A stretch of 64,000 nucleotides of DNA, taken from positions 630,083,240 through 630,147,239 of the forward strand of contig NC_081415.1 of the NCBI RefSeq assembly GCF_030272615.1, written 5' to 3'. The first letter of the stretch is position 1; each line of letters begins with the position of its first letter. Positions 11,523 to 21,777 of the stretch are shown one piece after another. The stretch comes from Cryptomeria japonica. Its lineage: Eukaryota > Streptophyta > Pinopsida > Cupressales > Cupressaceae. A program made the position numbers and the translations under genes. Under the pieces are notes generated by a model, which saw nothing but the letters and a program-made list of their open reading frames with translations, did not search any database and was not told the origin of the DNA.

Positions 11523-13988
11523 TCACTTTTGATAAGATTTGAAAAGATGATCACTTCGCGGAGGAAGAGATTGGAATTGTTTAGGCCAAAAATAATCAAT
11601 AGGAACGCTAGAAGTTCTTTCAGTTGGTTTAAAGAGACTATGATTGACAGTAACAACTTCACCATTATGGGGAAATTTCAAACACTTATGAATAGGAGAA
11701 GCAATAGCTTTCATGGAAGATAGCCAAGGATAGCCAAGCTTCACACGAAATTGTTCGGATGAAGGAATAATAGCAAAGTTCACATCAAGGGATTTGTTAT
11801 GGACCTCAATAGGTAATGTAATAGAACCAATTGCAGGAGAAGAAAATGCATCAAATAATTTCACAACCACATTTGTTTTGTCATAGATCACTTGATTCAA
11901 TTGCAAAGTAAAAATAAATTCTTCAGTAATAACATTAACCATGAAAGAAGGGTCAATAAGCACTCCACGGCAAGGTGTATTCTTGACTTTTGCAACTATG
12001 TATAAAGGACCATCAGGTGCCCTGATTGTTTCACTAGAATCAAATGTGATGGAAGGTTCTTTAGGGTTTTCTTGCTGCTCTACAAAGTTAATCACATTCG
12101 GAGTCATAGACACAAGACCATCAGATGAGAAAGAAGAATCATTAGCCTCAATTGCATTAGAGGTATGAGAAGGTAATGGATTAGTCAAAATCTGAAGATT
12201 TTGATTAGGAGGAGCTACAGATGTGTTGCCTTTATCATTCACTCCAGAAATAGAGATAGTATTATTATCAATCAAATCTTGAATTTTACCCTTTAAAGCA
12301 AAACATTTTTCAGTATCATGCCCAGGTTGACGATGAAATTGACAAAAAGATTTGTTATCAAAATAAGGTGAAGTAATCTTTGCAGGATCAATTTGCCTTA
12401 TAGGAGGAAGAGTAAGCACATTTTGTTCCAATAGCTTATTCATAATACTATGCAATGATTCATTCAAAGGAGTATACTTTCTTTCTTTCTTGAAAAACTT
12501 AGAAATAGGAGGCACACCTGATGCTGCATTCACATTGTTGTTGATGATGTTTTCATTGAATTTGATGGAATCTTTGTTCGGTTTAAACTTTCCAAATGTT
12601 TGGTGACTGCTATCACCCTTATCACTTGGAGCCATAGGATGTGATTGTTCCATTTGACTCACAGTCAGTTGATAATTGTGAAGAGTTGCACACAACTGTT
12701 GGAAAGAAGTAAACTCAGAAAATAGAAGTTTATCTCGAATATGTTTTTGTAAATTAGAAATAAAGATTCTTTGAATATCATTGTCAGGCACTGGAAAAGA
12801 AATTTGAGCATACAAATGCTTATATCTACCAATGAAATCAGTCACTTTTTCTTTAACACCTTGTTTACAATGCATTAAATCAATCAAAGTAACTTTAGGA
12901 CTTATATTGTTTTGAAATTGTTGAATGAAAGCATTTGCAAGTTGTTCGAAAGAAGTAATAGAATAAGAAGGCAACGAGCAATACCATTGTAAGGCTTTGT
13001 CTCCTAATGTTCTAGTAAATAGTTTTGCAAGCAACCTTTGGTCATAAGCAAAATCAGTACATATTGTTTGAAAAGTCTTAACATGTGTTAGAGGATCTCC
13101 TTTACCATTATAAAGTTCCAAATGCGGGATTTCAACATGTTTAGGAGGGATAGCTCGAACAATGTCAAGAGAAAGTGGGCTCGCAACATCAAATGTGGGC
13201 ACACTAAACTTAGATTGATTCATAGAGGCAATTTGTTGCTGTAAAGAAGAGACAGTTTGTGCAAGATTGTTAATGGTCACTTCAGTCGAAGAATTCATAT
13301 TAGATGTGTTAGATTGAGATGGAGGTGTTATGTTATTGAAAGAAGGTAAAGGGTAAGGTGGCGGGACACTATGATAATTAGTCATAGGAGAGGATTGGAA
13401 AGGAGGAACACTACAAGGAGGAATGGAATGGTTAAATGAATTGCCCCCTTGCGTCACGTTCATTTGTGAAGATGAAATAGGGACATTCATTGAAGGAATG
13501 AATGAAGAAGTTGGATTGAATGACGGCAGAGGGTTAATTGAAGAAGAAGGATTGCCCCCATGACTGGTGATCATAGGAGGAATGTCTTGTATTGAAGTAG
13601 TCATTATGTTTGATGTAAAAGTAGGTATACTAGCAGTAGAAGTTGTCAAAGGGATAGAATGATTGACTTGTGTAGGAGGTTGTGTATAACCTAAAGTTTC
13701 GGCACAACTCTTCATAGGCATCACATTCAAATCAACAATGTGTGCAATACCACGCAAAATATCAATTCCATTCTTATCACTTTGAAGCATATGTTTTAGA
13801 CCCTCAATTAAAGGAAGAGCTTGACTATAAGGGTATTCTTGAGACATCCATTGTCGAAAATCGTCAAATTGGTTATCCAATTTCGAAAGTTGTTCTTCAG
13901 AAACCTCATGGAGAGCTTCTTCATCATTAGGAGGATTAGAGGAATTACTCGTGTCCTCATTAAAAAGGCCATTCAAATTAGGTTCCAT
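11523..13988 (-). CDS. Long Gag with C-terminal degenerate aspartic protease (821 aa), gypsy element C
   Basis: The ORF starts at an ATG (13986-13988) giving MEPNLNGLFNED. The N-terminal half is Ser/Pro/Asn/Gln-rich. A Retrotrans_gag core follows around residues 290-450 (HLELYNGKGDPLTHVKTFQ, LFTRTLGDKALQWYCSLP). Near residue 560 is a CQFHRQPGHDTEKC knuckle (C-x2-H-x4-H-x4-C), the variant typical of Tat/Athila Gags. Residues about 660-800 are a retropepsin fold (PLYIVAKVKN, LGYPWLSSMKAIASPIHKCLKF), but the catalytic site reads LIDPSF instead of D-S/T-G, so the protease is probably inactive. The ORF is uninterrupted over 2.4 kb inside an otherwise non-coding element. It would form particles that package element RNA. 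Confidence 0.88.
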   Translation of the reverse strand: MEPNLNGLFNEDTSNSSNPPNDEEALHEVSEEQLSKLDNQFDDFRQWMSQEYPYSQALPLIEGLKHMLQSDKNGIDILRGIAHIVDLNVMPMKSCAETLGYTQPPTQVNHSIPLTTSTASIPTFTSNIMTTSIQDIPPMITSHGGNPSSSINPLPSFNPTSSFIPSMNVPISSSQMNVTQGGNSFNHSIPPCSVPPFQSSPMTNYHSVPPPYPLPSFNNITPPSQSNTSNMNSSTEVTINNLAQTVSSLQQQIASMNQSKFSVPTFDVASPLSLDIVRAIPPKHVEIPHLELYNGKGDPLTHVKTFQTICTDFAYDQRLLAKLFTRTLGDKALQWYCSLPSYSITSFEQLANAFIQQFQNNISPKVTLIDLMHCKQGVKEKVTDFIGRYKHLYAQISFPVPDNDIQRIFISNLQKHIRDKLLFSEFTSFQQLCATLHNYQLTVSQMEQSHPMAPSDKGDSSHQTFGKFKPNKDSIKFNENIINNNVNAASGVPPISKFFKKERKYTPLNESLHSIMNKLLEQNVLTLPPIRQIDPAKITSPYFDNKSFCQFHRQPGHDTEKCFALKGKIQDLIDNNTISISGVNDKGNTSVAPPNQNLQILTNPLPSHTSNAIEANDSSFSSDGLVSMTPNVINFVEQQENPKEPSITFDSSETIRAPDGPLYIVAKVKNTPCRGVLIDPSFMVNVITEEFIFTLQLNQVIYDKTNVVVKLFDAFSSPAIGSITLPIEVHNKSLDVNFAIIPSSEQFRVKLGYPWLSSMKAIASPIHKCLKFPHNGEVVTVNHSLFKPTERTSSVPIDYFWPKQFQSLPPRSDHLFKSYQK

Positions 13989-15240
13989 CTCCTCAGTAAT
14001 TAAACCTTGGAAAGACTTAATTCTAAGGCTTCATCTAACAGGAATAGTGTAAGTAGGGCTTATTGTTGTAAAACTCATGCACTAGAAAGGGAGAGAAGAT
14101 TTTGAATTTAGAGGTAGCAAAGTTCAGTAAAATCAGCCAATCTTCTAGATTTAAGCTGTTAAATGCAATCACGACAATCTCCTGAAATTTCAGAAAAAAT
14201 GTCAGGGACCGTGGCGCTCGGAGTGCACACGGTCCTTGCAACTTTTTTCGAAATTTGCAGGGATGAAAGTTATGATGATTTTAGAGCTAATCTGAAAAAA
14301 TTGAGTGATTTTACGATCTGTAAATAGGCCAAATTAAAGTTGCAATCTCAAAATTGAACCCTACCCAGATTGTCGAAAAATGCAAAATTTGAATTTTGAA
14401 AAAGAGAGGGAAACTGAAATTTTGAATTTTATGATTTTAGAGGGAATGTTAAGAGCAATGCAAGTTTTGAAATTTAGAAGTTGACTCAATTTCACGCAAA
14501 ATTCAATTTTGAAAGCGGAAATCAAAGTTGTTGTAATTAGGCACTTAATTTCAAAAGTCACAAATTGCAAGAATTTGAATAAAGCACTGAAATTTCGAAT
14601 GAATGCCAACACACTTTTCAGATTTAGGACAGTAAGAAACACAATTTTGACATGAATTTCAGTTTCGACAATTTTTGAATGTTTAGAAGCCTTAATCCAA
14701 GCAACCACAAGACCAATTTTGATTTTAATTTTGAAAGTGTTATAATTGATAAAATCAGCCAAAATTCTGGATTTTAGCAAGAAAATACAGTAAGATCTAG
14801 CTCCCAAAATTTCAGAAAAAATGTCAGGGACGATGGCGCTCGGAGTGCACACGGTCCTCGCAACTTTTTTCCAAATTTTCAGGAATGAAAGATATTATGA
14901 TTTTATTGCGGAATCCAAAGTTACAGTTGATTTGGAAATGTTTTGATCCGTAAAATTATCAGTCAAAGGCTGAATCAAGAGGGTTTTAAAAATTAGGGTT
15001 TTGACACTTAACCACTTAATTTTCAGAATTAAAGCACAAATATGATTTGATAATTTGTAATAGAAGGGTAGATCTGAAACAAGCATTAACATTTAGACAT
15101 TTCGCAAGTTCAATTACTAAAAATAAAATTTAGGGTTTTCATGCAATCAACCTCTAAAATTTGTAAAAGATCAAACATGGAAATGTAATCAAGGAAGCCA
15201 ATTTTCAGATCTAACCATGAATAATCAGAAAGGATGTTCA
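13989..15240 (-). other. 5' leader of gypsy element C with an internal duplication
   Basis: An AT-rich untranslated leader. Two diverged copies of a block of about 160 bp (about 14130-14290 and 14755-14910) share CAGCCAA...TTTCAGAAAAAATGTCAGGGAC, a GC-rich core (14205-14235 and 14827-14857) and GCAACTTTTTTC. The GC-rich core also occurs in both LTRs (9017-9047 and 15627-15657). Open frames here have no family resemblance. Confidence 0.7.
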
Positions 15241-15254
15241 CGTCGGGTTCACCA
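15241..15254 (-). other. Primer binding site of gypsy element C
   Basis: On the minus strand TGGTGAACCCGACG follows the LTR end ...TTTACA after a TTT spacer. It nearly matches the site at 2771-2784. Confidence 0.85.
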
Positions 15255-15257
15255 AAA

Positions 15258-16482
15258 TGTAAAGCGAAAAAATCGCGAACCCTAGTTGCTCTCCCCTCTT
15301 CCAACTCCAAGGAGAGAGAAGGGAGGTCACTAGGGTTGACGGTTTTCACTTAGAGGAGACTTTACATTCAAAAGAGGGGGTTGAAACCCACAAGATCCAA
15401 TCCCACACAATGCAAGATTGGATCCTAGATGAGTTTCAAGGGTTAAGACAGCAAGACTACCCTCTTTTGTAAAGATTGTGGATAGAATGATTAAGCTAGG
15501 AATGCATAGAAAGTGAGAAAGATTCACTTATAAACTGAGATAGGGATATAAGATGAAGCTGCGGACCTGGAATTAGCAGTAAAATGTCGAGACGACGCTG
15601 TCCTGCAAATTTGAGCAAAAGTTGACGGGACGATGGCACCCGGCGTGCACATGGTCCTCCGAAAAGTCCGCGAAATGAAGGGGGATCTGTTCGTCTCTGC
15701 ACAAGGATTCCAGATCTTCAATTTTAGCCGCGTACCTGCAACCTACACACAGAAAAGCAAAGATGATTGGGGGGTTAGGGATTAGGGGTTTGCCCTTAGG
15801 TCAAACCCCGGTTTTGGAATTAACCAAGAAATGAGAAATGTTGTAAATGTAATGTAAAACAAGTACTAATACCTTGTTGTAAGGATGTTTGTATCCTTAT
15901 ATGCGAAGGTATAGATGTTGTTGTATGTTGTATGTTGTATGTTGTAGTATGTGATCTCCTCTTCAATGGTTGAATCCTTGTCTTGAATGCAACACTTAGC
16001 CTTGAATGGAGACTTAGAATGATCAATTGTTTGAAGGAATGCTTGAATGCTTGAATGCTTAAATATTTGAATATCGTTTCCATGCCTTTTTCATCTTTCC
16101 AAAATGAGAGAGGAAAAATAGTTTATATACTTGTCAATTAGGGTTGATAGACTGATTTTCCCAACCTTAGGCCGACCAGGAAATGTTATTTTCCATTTTG
16201 CAAACAAAAAGACCCGAAGTCCCATAGGAGACCGGGCCCAAAATAGGGCCAGGGACCAGGGCGCTGGGCGCCATGGTCCTGGGGGGACCAGGGCGCTGGC
16301 GCTCTGGTCCCACCTCCTGGGACAACAGGGTGCAAGGAGGGATCAGGCAGGGTGCTGGAAAAATGCAGTTTTTGATGTCGTGGACAAATTTCGGGGTCTC
16401 CATTCAGGTTTAGTGTTGCATCGCCATCGTGAAGACCCAAATGCAGTCGAAATTGCAAGTGTCACAACTTTAGGACGCTACA
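15258..16482 (-). repeat. 5' LTR of gypsy element C (1225 bp)
   Basis: The partner of 8648-9904. It is about one palindrome unit shorter: it carries two GGACCAGGG...GGTCC units instead of three. The rest differs by scattered point changes. It ends TAGGACGCTACA followed by the GGACC duplication. Confidence 0.93.
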
Positions 16483-16487
16483 GGACC
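16483..16487. repeat. Target-site duplication GGACC (right copy)
   Basis: The partner of 8643-8647. Immediately to its right the copia integrase frame resumes with the HTDLCGPV motif. Confidence 0.92.
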
Positions 16488-17560
16488 ACACAGATCTGTA
16501 TGCACAATTTCAAGTCGTTTTGAGGTGTTGTGCTCCTTTGTCTTGAAACTCACTTTTGTTTGCCTACCTTTTACACATTCATCATAAAATGTGTTTACCG
16601 GTTTGATGATGGGTGGAATATTCCTCACACACCCCTTTTTTCTTACTTTAGCTAAGTTATCAAAGTTGATATGACCTAATCTTTTGTGCCACATCCAACT
16701 TTCATCTACTTGACCTAACATACATTGGGACTCATAGCATTCCTTCAGATTATAAACATTTCCACCAGTTCTCTTTCCTTCTGCCACAACTTTACCGGTA
16801 TTGTCTTTCTTTATCTAACAACCAGTTGAGTCAAGGGTGAATTTGTAACCTTTGTCACACATCTGACTCACACTCAGTAGATTATGCTTGAGGCCTTCCA
16901 CATAATATACATTATGTGCCTTAAGTTTTTCATCAATGCTTAGAGTTCCTTTTCCGTTTATTTTTATGGAGGAGTTGTCTCCAAACCTTACTAATCCACC
17001 ATTCCAGTCTTCAAGTTTGATAAATTTCTTTTTGTCACCAGTCATATAGTTTGAACAACCACTATCTACCACCCATAGATTTTTCCTTTCAGCATGCAAG
17101 GTTGTTTGTACTAAGAGACTTGATTATGCATGTTCCTTTTCTTTCTCAACCCACACTGGTTTGATTTCCTTCTTCTTATCTGCCACTATATTGAGCTCAG
17201 GTTCAGTTATCAGCCCTTGATCTGGATTTGCCTTCATTCGCTTTATCTTCTTGTTTTTTCATAACTTTGCTATGTGTCCAAATTCTTGACAGTTATAGCA
17301 TTTTACATTTTTATTAAAGGGAACGTCCTTAACATTATTGTAAGGTGCAGGTTTGTTCTTCCTACAATCAAAACTCTTATGACCATATCCATTGCACTGA
17401 TAGCAAACAAAATTCATATACCAGGGTGTATTAAATGGATTTCTACTTTCATAATTCATAGAAGGCTTATTGTTTAATCTACAGTCAGCTATTCTGTGTC
17501 CAAATTTATTGCACCGATAACAGTAACCATGAAAATTTGAAACATACCAGTTAAGTTGTC
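16488..17560 (-). pseudogene. Copia zinc knuckles, protease, pre-integrase and integrase N-terminus (right of the insertion)
   Basis: One reading frame, with a few stops (near 17260, 17100 and 16815), contains in order: knuckle CYRCNKFGHRIADC, knuckle CYQCNGYGHKSFDC, a third knuckle CYNCQEFGHIAKL that lost its last Cys to a stop, then the protease with WVVDSGCSNYMTGD (intact D-S-G) and GLKHNLLSVSQMCDKGY. Next come the pre-integrase motif MWHKRLGHINFDNL and the integrase start IVHTDLCGPV. It is out of frame with the gag at 17651-19300. It is the upstream half of the integrase found at 7882-8642. Confidence 0.88.
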
Positions 17561-17650
17561 TTGGTCCTGAATGGAACTACCTCATGGAGGGTTTTCCCTT
17601 CATGTTGTTGAATCTGGTGAATCCTTCATGATCAATTCTAGCATTTCTCC

Positions 17651-19300
17651 TTAGATCTGCATTTTGGTGCAAGAAGGTGGTCTTCGGTTCATTTCTGCAT
17701 ACCAGTTTGAGTGACAATTTCCAAAAGCATCTACATATGTCTTTTTGTCGGTATCCTTGCCTATAGTGAATTTCTTCTTTTCTTCACCTTCAATTGAAGA
17801 GGTGAACATTATTTCTTTGTGGGATTTATCTTTGTGGGTTGAACTTTGACCTTCTTCAAAACCTAAGCCACCAGTGTCTTTGGATTGCTTTTGTTTGCTC
17901 AACATCTTATCTAAGGCCTTAGTGTTGCCTTCATACTTGCTCCTTATTTTTGTTTATTCCTTGCTTTCTTCAAGCTCCTTTCTGAGCCTTATTATTTCAA
18001 CTTCCAGCTCTTGATGCTCATTTTCTTTCTTTGTCATGTCAAAGGTTGTAGCTTCACTAATCCTCTTAGTTTCTTCTAGTTGCAGCTTCAAGTCAAATAT
18101 GACTTGACCGGACTCTTCCAAAGATTGTTTCAAAAGATCTTGTTCATTTACTGCAGCAAGCTTAACCCTCTTGAGTTCTCTTCTTGTTTTACTCAATTCT
18201 TCAAGAGCACTTATAAGTTCACTCTCCAAATCCACTTTAGCCTCAACATCCTCTTCTTCTTCATCTTCATCAGCTGGTCTGTCAAGTGCCATGAAGAGAT
18301 TGACTTTTCTGTTGTTCTCATGGTCATCATTTTCTGATGCATTTTCATCATCTATTGTGTCCTCCTCAAAGGTATATAAGTTGTTATGGTTTCGGTAGCC
18401 TCTTTTTCCTTGCCAGTAGTCATTCCTTTCACTATCTTTGCTGACAGATCTTCTGAACTCTCTTGACTCATCTCCACCAGTTTCTTTGTGAGGACAGTTT
18501 GCAGCGAAGTGTCCTACCTTTCCACAGTTGAAGCACTTAAGTGGTAGCTTTCCTTTGTACCGATCAGATCCTCTTTTGATCTTCCTAACAAATTTTGCTA
18601 CTTCTTCATCAGAATCTTCACTAGATTGTTTGTGAGTGATAGCTTCTTTGCTATTTTTGGTGATATTGAATGTTGCTTCTTTCCTTGAGGAAGTATCACT
18701 GGTTGTTCTCATCTCATAGGTTGTCAGGGAGCCAAATAGCTCATCCATTGTAAAAGTATTCAGATCCTTGTCTTCTTTAATGATTGACACCTTAGTATCA
18801 TATTTGGGAGTGAGAGATCTAAGTATCTTTTTGACAAGAATCTCATCTGCAATCTCTTCCCCAAGTCCTCTAATGGTATTCATAGTTTCATCAAATTTGT
18901 GAAGATAGTCTACAATATTTTTATCATCTTTCATTTTGATGCTTTCAAGTTGACCCCTTAGTGTTTGCAACTTGGCTTCTTTGAATTTTGCATCTCCCTC
19001 AAACAATCTTTGCAATTTGTCCCATGTCTCCTTTGCTAAAATACAATGCATGACTTTGACAAATTCATTATCAAACATTCCACTCAAGATAGCATGTTTT
19101 TCCTTTGCATTAATCTCATACTCCTTTTTTGCATCCAGATCAGAGGGAGGAGTATTAGGAATGACATACCCATTCCTGACCGACATCCACACATCAAAAC
19201 CAAGAGATAAAATATAGGTCTCCATTCTTCTGCTCCAGAAGGCATAGTTGGATCCATCAAACATGGGGGATTTTGAGGAAGCAGACTCACTTCTTGCCAT
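17651..19300 (-). pseudogene. Copia Gag with CCHC finger and coiled-coil tail
   Basis: The true ATG is at 19298-19300 (MARSESASSKSPMFDGSNY); the open frame upstream uses no ATG. The N-terminal 200 residues are a copia Gag (UBN2 type: FWSRRMETYIL, TWDKLQRLFEGDAK, LKMKDD-like, TMDELFGSLTTYEM). CFNCGKVGHFAANC near residue 265 is a canonical C-x2-C-x4-H-x4-C finger. An acidic DEDEEEEDVEAKVDLE stretch and a Leu/Glu/Lys coiled coil of about 90 residues follow. A TAA at 17954-17956 interrupts the frame, which then continues to 17651 in the same phase, so one nonsense change may be the only lesion here. Confidence 0.87.
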
Positions 19301-19350
19301 TGTCCTCAAAGTCTAGAATCTACCCAAGGTTTAAAGATAACTGGGAACCA

Positions 19351-19363
19351 GGCTCTGATACCA
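19351..19363 (-). other. Primer binding site of copia element B
   Basis: The minus strand reads TGGTATCAGAGCC, complementary to the initiator tRNA-Met 3' end, next to the LTR end TTCAACA. Confidence 0.93.
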
Positions 19364-19365
19364 AT

Positions 19366-20765
19366 TGTTGAACATAGAGTACCACTGAGAGGGGGGTGAA
19401 TCAGTGGTTCCTAAGTGTTTCCTCTTGTGATCTAACTTGAGAATATCAGTTATTTACTTAATCACTTAAACAGTCAAACTGGCAATACAAGAAAGAAAGC
19501 CAAAGAGACCATACACACACAAGTAACTCACAACACCAGATTTATGAGGAAAACCCAATATGGGAAAAACCTTGGTGAGAAAATTTGTTGAAGACTACTG
19601 CTCCATTCTAGCCTCACTAGGTAAAACACATATTTACAAATATTTTTGGCACCAACCCAAGCAGCAGCAACCCCTGCACCAAGTTTCAACTTGGCGATGT
19701 TTATTGAAATACTATTTGAATACAATTAAGGCTTCTTATTGCAAATGAATTCTGCAACTCTTGACTCAAATAACTTTGTTATCTTTCTCTCCCTTTCACA
19801 CATAGTCTCTCAGCACACTGTGTCACACTAGGATGCTACCTACTCTGCCACAGCTTACCGGTTAGGCTCAACTGCCAGATTATGATACTGTCGGTAGAAT
19901 CCTCTCACCAGTTTTCTTTCTCACTCACACTGCAACTTGCTCAAAACATATTCTAAAGGTTTCTCCTTGCTCGCTCTCACTTCTCTTCTCTGCTCAATCT
20001 TCACAGCATCAACAACATATTTTGTCCAGAGCTCTCATTTCTTATACTTGCTTTTCTTTCCGACACAATCTTCATGAGATCCAATCCCCCCTATCTTGGA
20101 TCAATCACCTATCCTTGAAGACTGCACCTGCACACGGTTTTCATTATCCAATGCATGTTTTTCTTGGAGTGGCAATCACGAATCAGATCTTTTGTCATGA
20201 AGTCAAATGACACATTAAGTGTTCCAGAAGTTTCCTTTATGAGAACATCCTGAATCGGATTTCCTTTGCCTTGATTCAGGTGCCAACTGCACCTTGATCT
20301 TCCTCTGTCATTCCTTCTTCCTCGAGCTACAATTAGTCAGGTGCAATCCCATGATTTGTGGCTCCTTCATTAATGGCAATTATCTATTTTATCGACCTTG
20401 TCGATGAGGCTTCACCAACCACAATACACTTGCCACCTCTACTCCACATGGCATCACATGGATCAAGACACAGACCACCAACACACAGTCGGTCCGGAAA
20501 ACACATACTGATATATCCCTTTGCCAGTAGACTGTTCTTCTTTTGTTACCCGGTAGAACATCCTATATCGGTTTCACATCTTCACCTCCGGTGGTGTGAG
20601 ACAATTTTAAACATTCTGCCTCTTCATCATAAACAAGCAACCACCCTTCAGACCAGTTTGTACTTTATCCTTCAGACCGGTAGACCTTCATTCTTTATGC
20701 TCACCCTTATGTGGATCTCCATCATGTCGGTTGACATCAATGACAACAATGCCAAAATGCCAACA
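19366..20765 (-). repeat. 5' LTR of copia element B (1400 bp)
   Basis: It begins TGTTGGCATTTTGG (20765 leftward) and ends ...CTATGTTCAACA on the minus strand. It is rich in ACCGGT-like words and contains a perfect hairpin ACCACTGA...TCAGTGGT at 19381-19408. It is related to the 49245-51748 LTR (shared GAGGAAAACCCAA, ATGGGAAAAACCT and CACCAACCCAAG blocks). The long open frame 20358-20930 within it is not a gene. Confidence 0.88.
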
Positions 20766-21353
20766 AGTGTTGTTTTGTACCTAGCCAATCTTCTTGGAGG
20801 TCCACGCAAAGTTATAAGCATTATTGGAGGTGTTCTTGGTGATTTGACCAACATGTTAGTGTTCTCACGTTTCATTATGAACCGGTGGATCTTTGGCCAA
20901 CTTGATTTAGTTGTTGAGGTTAGAAAATAGTATAAGGATGAAGTTTGGAGATTTATTTGTGAGGACAAAGGTCCGCAAAAGATAAGAACCAGGAAAGATA
21001 TAGGTTTCAGAGGATTGCAGTGTTCTAGTCCAGTGGACTAAGGTTTGGATCAGTAGAGAATTATCGGAGACAGAGTTGTTAAGTAGATGATCTATGAATC
21101 ATAGATTTGAGTGGTTTGAATGATTTTGTGATTCTGGGCTATGGTCCATCATGTGTAAAGCTTGAGGGCATATATAATTTATCAAAATAATATAAGGATT
21201 GAGATTTAAGGCTAGGTTTTTCCATTTGAGGGTTTTTCCAGGGTATATCTTGTGTTGAATGATCTTGTTTTACTTTTTTATTTCATGGTGTTTATGTTAT
21301 AGGCTGCAAGGTAGGGTTGTTCTTCATTGGATCTCCCTACATTGACTACATCA
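20766..21353 (+). repeat. 5' LTR of the small element, truncated
   Basis: It ends ...CTACATCA directly before the primer site. Its left edge coincides with the copia B LTR end, consistent with copia B having inserted into this LTR. Confidence 0.75.
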
Positions 21354-21355
21354 AG

Positions 21356-21370
21356 TGGTATCAGAGCTAG
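21356..21370 (+). other. Primer binding site TGGTATCAGAGCTAG
   Basis: Initiator tRNA-Met type primer site two bases after the LTR end. Confidence 0.88.
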
Positions 21371-21777
21371 TTATGAACATGTTGATGGAGGAAGAGCTAG
21401 TTGTGAACCGGTTGGATGAAAATAAATTAAGGAAGGTTGAATACTTGTTCATATCACCAAACATTGAGGCAATGCAAGGCTTACAAGAAGACCGTTGAAC
21501 CTAGGAGCATGAACTTGAGGTAGTTGACAAGCGGACTTGAACAGATCACCAAATTGAGGCAGGTTGCAAGGTTGTCTGGTAGATCGCCGAGGAGAGGCAA
21601 TTGGAACTTGTAGTTAGACCGTTTAACTTGAGGCAATTGCAAGTATCTGTTAACAAATCACCGAAACAGATTTGATGGTGATGGGACTCACTTTTCAATT
21701 AACCTCAAGAATCTAATGCAGGAGCATCTAAGTAGTTCATCTGGTTGGAGTAGTTAGAAGTGGAGTTGTTTGGAGAT

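Larger units (their letters stand above)
8648..16482 (-). mobile_element. Complete gag-only (non-autonomous) gypsy element C
   Basis: A 7.8-kb element with every boundary visible: two matching LTRs (8648-9904 and 15258-16482) with TG...CA ends, a polypurine tract at 9905-9920, a primer site at 15241-15254, and a 5-bp GGACC duplication. It encodes one long Gag plus protease-like ORF on the minus strand and a decayed proline-rich continuation. There is no RT, RNase H or integrase, so it must have been moved by proteins supplied in trans. The LTRs differ only by scattered substitutions and one lost repeat unit, so it is a fairly young insertion. Confidence 0.93.
6345..20765 (-). mobile_element. 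Ty1/copia element B, 3'-truncated, carrying a gypsy insertion
   Basis: Right to left on the minus strand: 5' LTR (19366-20765), primer site, gag with CCHC finger, extra CCHC knuckles, protease, pre-integrase and integrase, then (after the 8643-16487 insertion) the rest of integrase, RT and RNase H. The order is canonical copia. The 3' end of RNase H breaks near 6350, and no polypurine tract or 3' LTR follows, so the left flank was lost by deletion or rearrangement. Stops and a frameshift in several domains show it is no longer autonomous. Coiled-coil C-terminal gag sequence is a notable extra. Confidence 0.9.

Noticed and set aside
14361-14852. 163-codon minus-strand frame in the element C leader
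   Set aside because: AT-rich, no family resemblance, and located between primer site and the gag ATG.
20766-20770. AGTGT as the right target duplication of copia B
   Set aside because: No left partner can be checked because the copia 3' end is missing; left out as a feature.
20358-20930. 190-codon plus-strand frame
   Set aside because: It starts inside the copia B LTR and ends in the small element's LTR, with no family resemblance; chance open sequence.
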